NCBI GenBank assembly: GCA_963676605.2
Contig: CAXXSP010000053.1
Coordinates: forward strand, 1-6,673
Length of the DNA stretch: 6,673 nt
Source of the DNA: SABI01 sp963676605
GTDB taxonomy: Bacteria > Spirochaetota > Spirochaetia > Sphaerochaetales > Sphaerochaetaceae
Direction of reading: 5' to 3'
The position numbers were made by a program, and so were the translations under genes. The notes under the pieces are model-generated. The model saw nothing but the letters and a program-made list of their open reading frames with translations. It ran no database searches and had not been told where the DNA came from. How positions within the stretch are numbered: position 1 is the stretch's first letter; each line of letters begins with the position of its first letter. Shown piece by piece: positions 6,082 through 6,673 of the stretch.

Positions 6082-6134
6082 GAACGTGCGAAGGCTGCCG
6101 ACAGGAAAAAACGATAATCGTGACTATTTTGTCG

Positions 6135-6162
6135 TTGACAACTGAGGGTATCATGATATGAT
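6135..6162 (+). promoter_or_regulatory. Promoter of the TAXI receptor gene with a palindrome at the -10 box
   Basis: A perfect TTGACA (6135-6140) and TATGAT (6157-6162, one mismatch) are separated by 16 bp. The perfect palindrome TATCATGATA (6149-6158) overlaps the spacer and the start of the -10 box, where a bound protein would block polymerase. Transcription should start near 6169 and give a leader of about 66 bases. Confidence 0.82.
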
Positions 6163-6168
6163 TTAGTT

Positions 6169-6218
6169 GCTACTCATACTATAAGAAGTAGCGTGTGGCC
6201 GGAAGTGGATGGCCATGC
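6169..6218 (+). promoter_or_regulatory. Two hairpins in the leader of the TAXI receptor mRNA
   Basis: GCTACT (6169-6174) pairs with AGTAGC (6187-6192) and would sit at the very 5' end of the message. TGGCC (6196-6200) pairs with GGCCA (6211-6215), and wobble pairs extend this stem to 6193-6218. The ribosome binding site AGGAGG (6224-6229) stays free. A 5' hairpin of this kind commonly stabilises mRNA of highly made binding proteins; I recognise no riboswitch class. Confidence 0.5.
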
Positions 6219-6234
6219 AAAACAGGAGGAAATC

Positions 6235-6673
6235 ATGAAAAAGTTAAGAACAGGTGTCCTTGTACTGGTGCTCGTACTTATCTCGGGTCTTGTGTTTGGC
6301 GCTGCGCAGGCTGAAACAGCCGGAACAGCTTCAGCGGATACGTTGCAGCCGGCGACCTATTCCTGGACTGCAGGTGGAATGGGAGGAGGATGGTACACTC
6401 AGGCTGGAGGTATGTCAGCTATTGTGAAAAACAACGTACCTGAGATCACCATTAAGGTTATTCCCGGCGGGGGTACGGTGAATCCGCCGAAGCTTGATGC
6501 AGGTCAGGATGATTTCGGTTGGGGAGTCGGTTACGTCGACAAGGCCGCTTATAATGGGACCGCCCCGCTGTTTGACAAGGCATATACGAATTTCAGAGGA
6601 CTGGCCGGTAACTTCTCGGTAGACTTCTATCACTTCCTCGCAGCAAAGAGCACAGGTATCACAACAATTGATG
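6235..6673 (+). CDS. TAXI-family TRAP transporter solute-binding protein, C-terminus cut by the window edge
   Basis: Extracytoplasmic substrate receptor of a TRAP transporter of the TAXI type, which delivers small, usually carboxylated, solutes to an ion-driven DctQM-like membrane permease. The first 146 codons are visible; the family usually has a little over 300. Residues 1-26 form a Sec signal peptide: MKKLR, a Val/Leu-rich core, then GAAQA with likely cleavage after A26. No lipobox cysteine is present. A short Ala/Thr-rich linker follows. The TAXI signature then begins with SWTAGGMGGGWYTQAGGMSA (about 43-62), where family members have a GGTGGTYYPLGG-like sequence. IKVIPGGGTVNPPKLDAGQDDFGWGVGYVDKAAYNGTAPLF follows and matches the family pattern of a Gly-rich strand, a leucine-containing helix and an aromatic YNG motif. 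An excellent ribosome binding site, AGGAGG (6224-6229) five bases before the ATG, and a near-consensus promoter suggest high expression. The permease genes would be expected downstream, outside the window. The substrate cannot be inferred. Confidence 0.92.
   Translation, partial: MKKLRTGVLVLVLVLISGLVFGAAQAETAGTASADTLQPATYSWTAGGMGGGWYTQAGGMSAIVKNNVPEITIKVIPGGGTVNPPKLDAGQDDFGWGVGYVDKAAYNGTAPLFDKAYTNFRGLAGNFSVDFYHFLAAKSTGITTID

Larger units (their letters stand above)
5823..6134. other. Intergenic region without a convincing gene
   Basis: Between the glycosyltransferase stop and the promoter of the TAXI gene I find no gene I would defend. The region holds a long imperfect stem-loop (5855-5912) and two T6 runs (5946-5951 and 5966-5971) separated by a weak ACAG/CTGT hairpin that may end the glycosyltransferase transcript. 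It also holds an AT-rich patch around 5992-6010 with TATA-like words but no good -35 box, a GC-rich block with two adjacent palindromes (6058-6081), and a 31-codon open frame (6022-6117) without a properly spaced ribosome binding site. Confidence 0.7.

Noticed and set aside
6040..6234. Considered whether the block before the TAXI gene is a known riboswitch or small structural RNA (SRP RNA, cobalamin, guanidine, ZTP types)
   Set aside because: None of the conserved core sequences of those classes could be found.

Overview
The window is ordinary bacterial chromosome of balanced base composition (about half G+C by eye, not counted). It carries five protein genes with clear family signatures or a clear membrane character, and no insertion sequence, CRISPR array, tRNA or rRNA. 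A clostridial-type 2[4Fe-4S] ferredoxin, a TopB of the kind with a DAGREGE TOPRIM motif, a diglucosyl/glucosyl-diacylglycerol-type GT4 glycosyltransferase and a TAXI-type TRAP solute receptor together suggest an anaerobic, fermentative bacterium. A Sphaerochaeta-like spirochaete or a Firmicute would both fit. The taxon is a guess from gene content and is not shown by any marker gene.

Left part, minus strand (1-2095): reading in the direction of transcription, a 55-residue ferredoxin (2095-1928) with a near-consensus promoter is followed by a strong hairpin terminator. Next come a 210-residue multi-spanning membrane protein of unknown function (1863-1231) and then xseA, the large subunit of exodeoxyribonuclease VII. 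xseA starts at 1151 and runs off the left edge with its last residues missing. The terminator lies directly against the ribosome binding site of the membrane gene and is bracketed by an exact 10-bp direct repeat.

Middle, plus strand (2250-5822): divergent from the ferredoxin lies topB, a type IA DNA topoisomerase III of 757 residues with a long basic tail. A short AT-rich gap follows, with a weak terminator and a promoter overlapped by an inverted repeat. This promoter drives a 388-residue retaining glycosyltransferase that probably acts on membrane glycolipid.

Right part (5823-6673): a 412-bp gap without a convincing gene holds a long imperfect stem-loop, T-runs, two adjacent palindromes sharing the same half-site and a near-consensus promoter with a palindrome over its -10 region. 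The promoter is followed by a hairpin-rich leader and a secreted TAXI-family substrate-binding protein, which is cut by the right edge. Its membrane partners are presumably just outside the window.

The genes do not form one pathway: xseA and topB belong to DNA repair and topology, the ferredoxin to electron transfer, the glycosyltransferase to the envelope and the TAXI protein to uptake. No clear new multi-gene system is visible. The points most worth a second look are the regulatory sites: the repeat-bracketed terminator, the promoter palindromes and the twin GGTGC palindromes.
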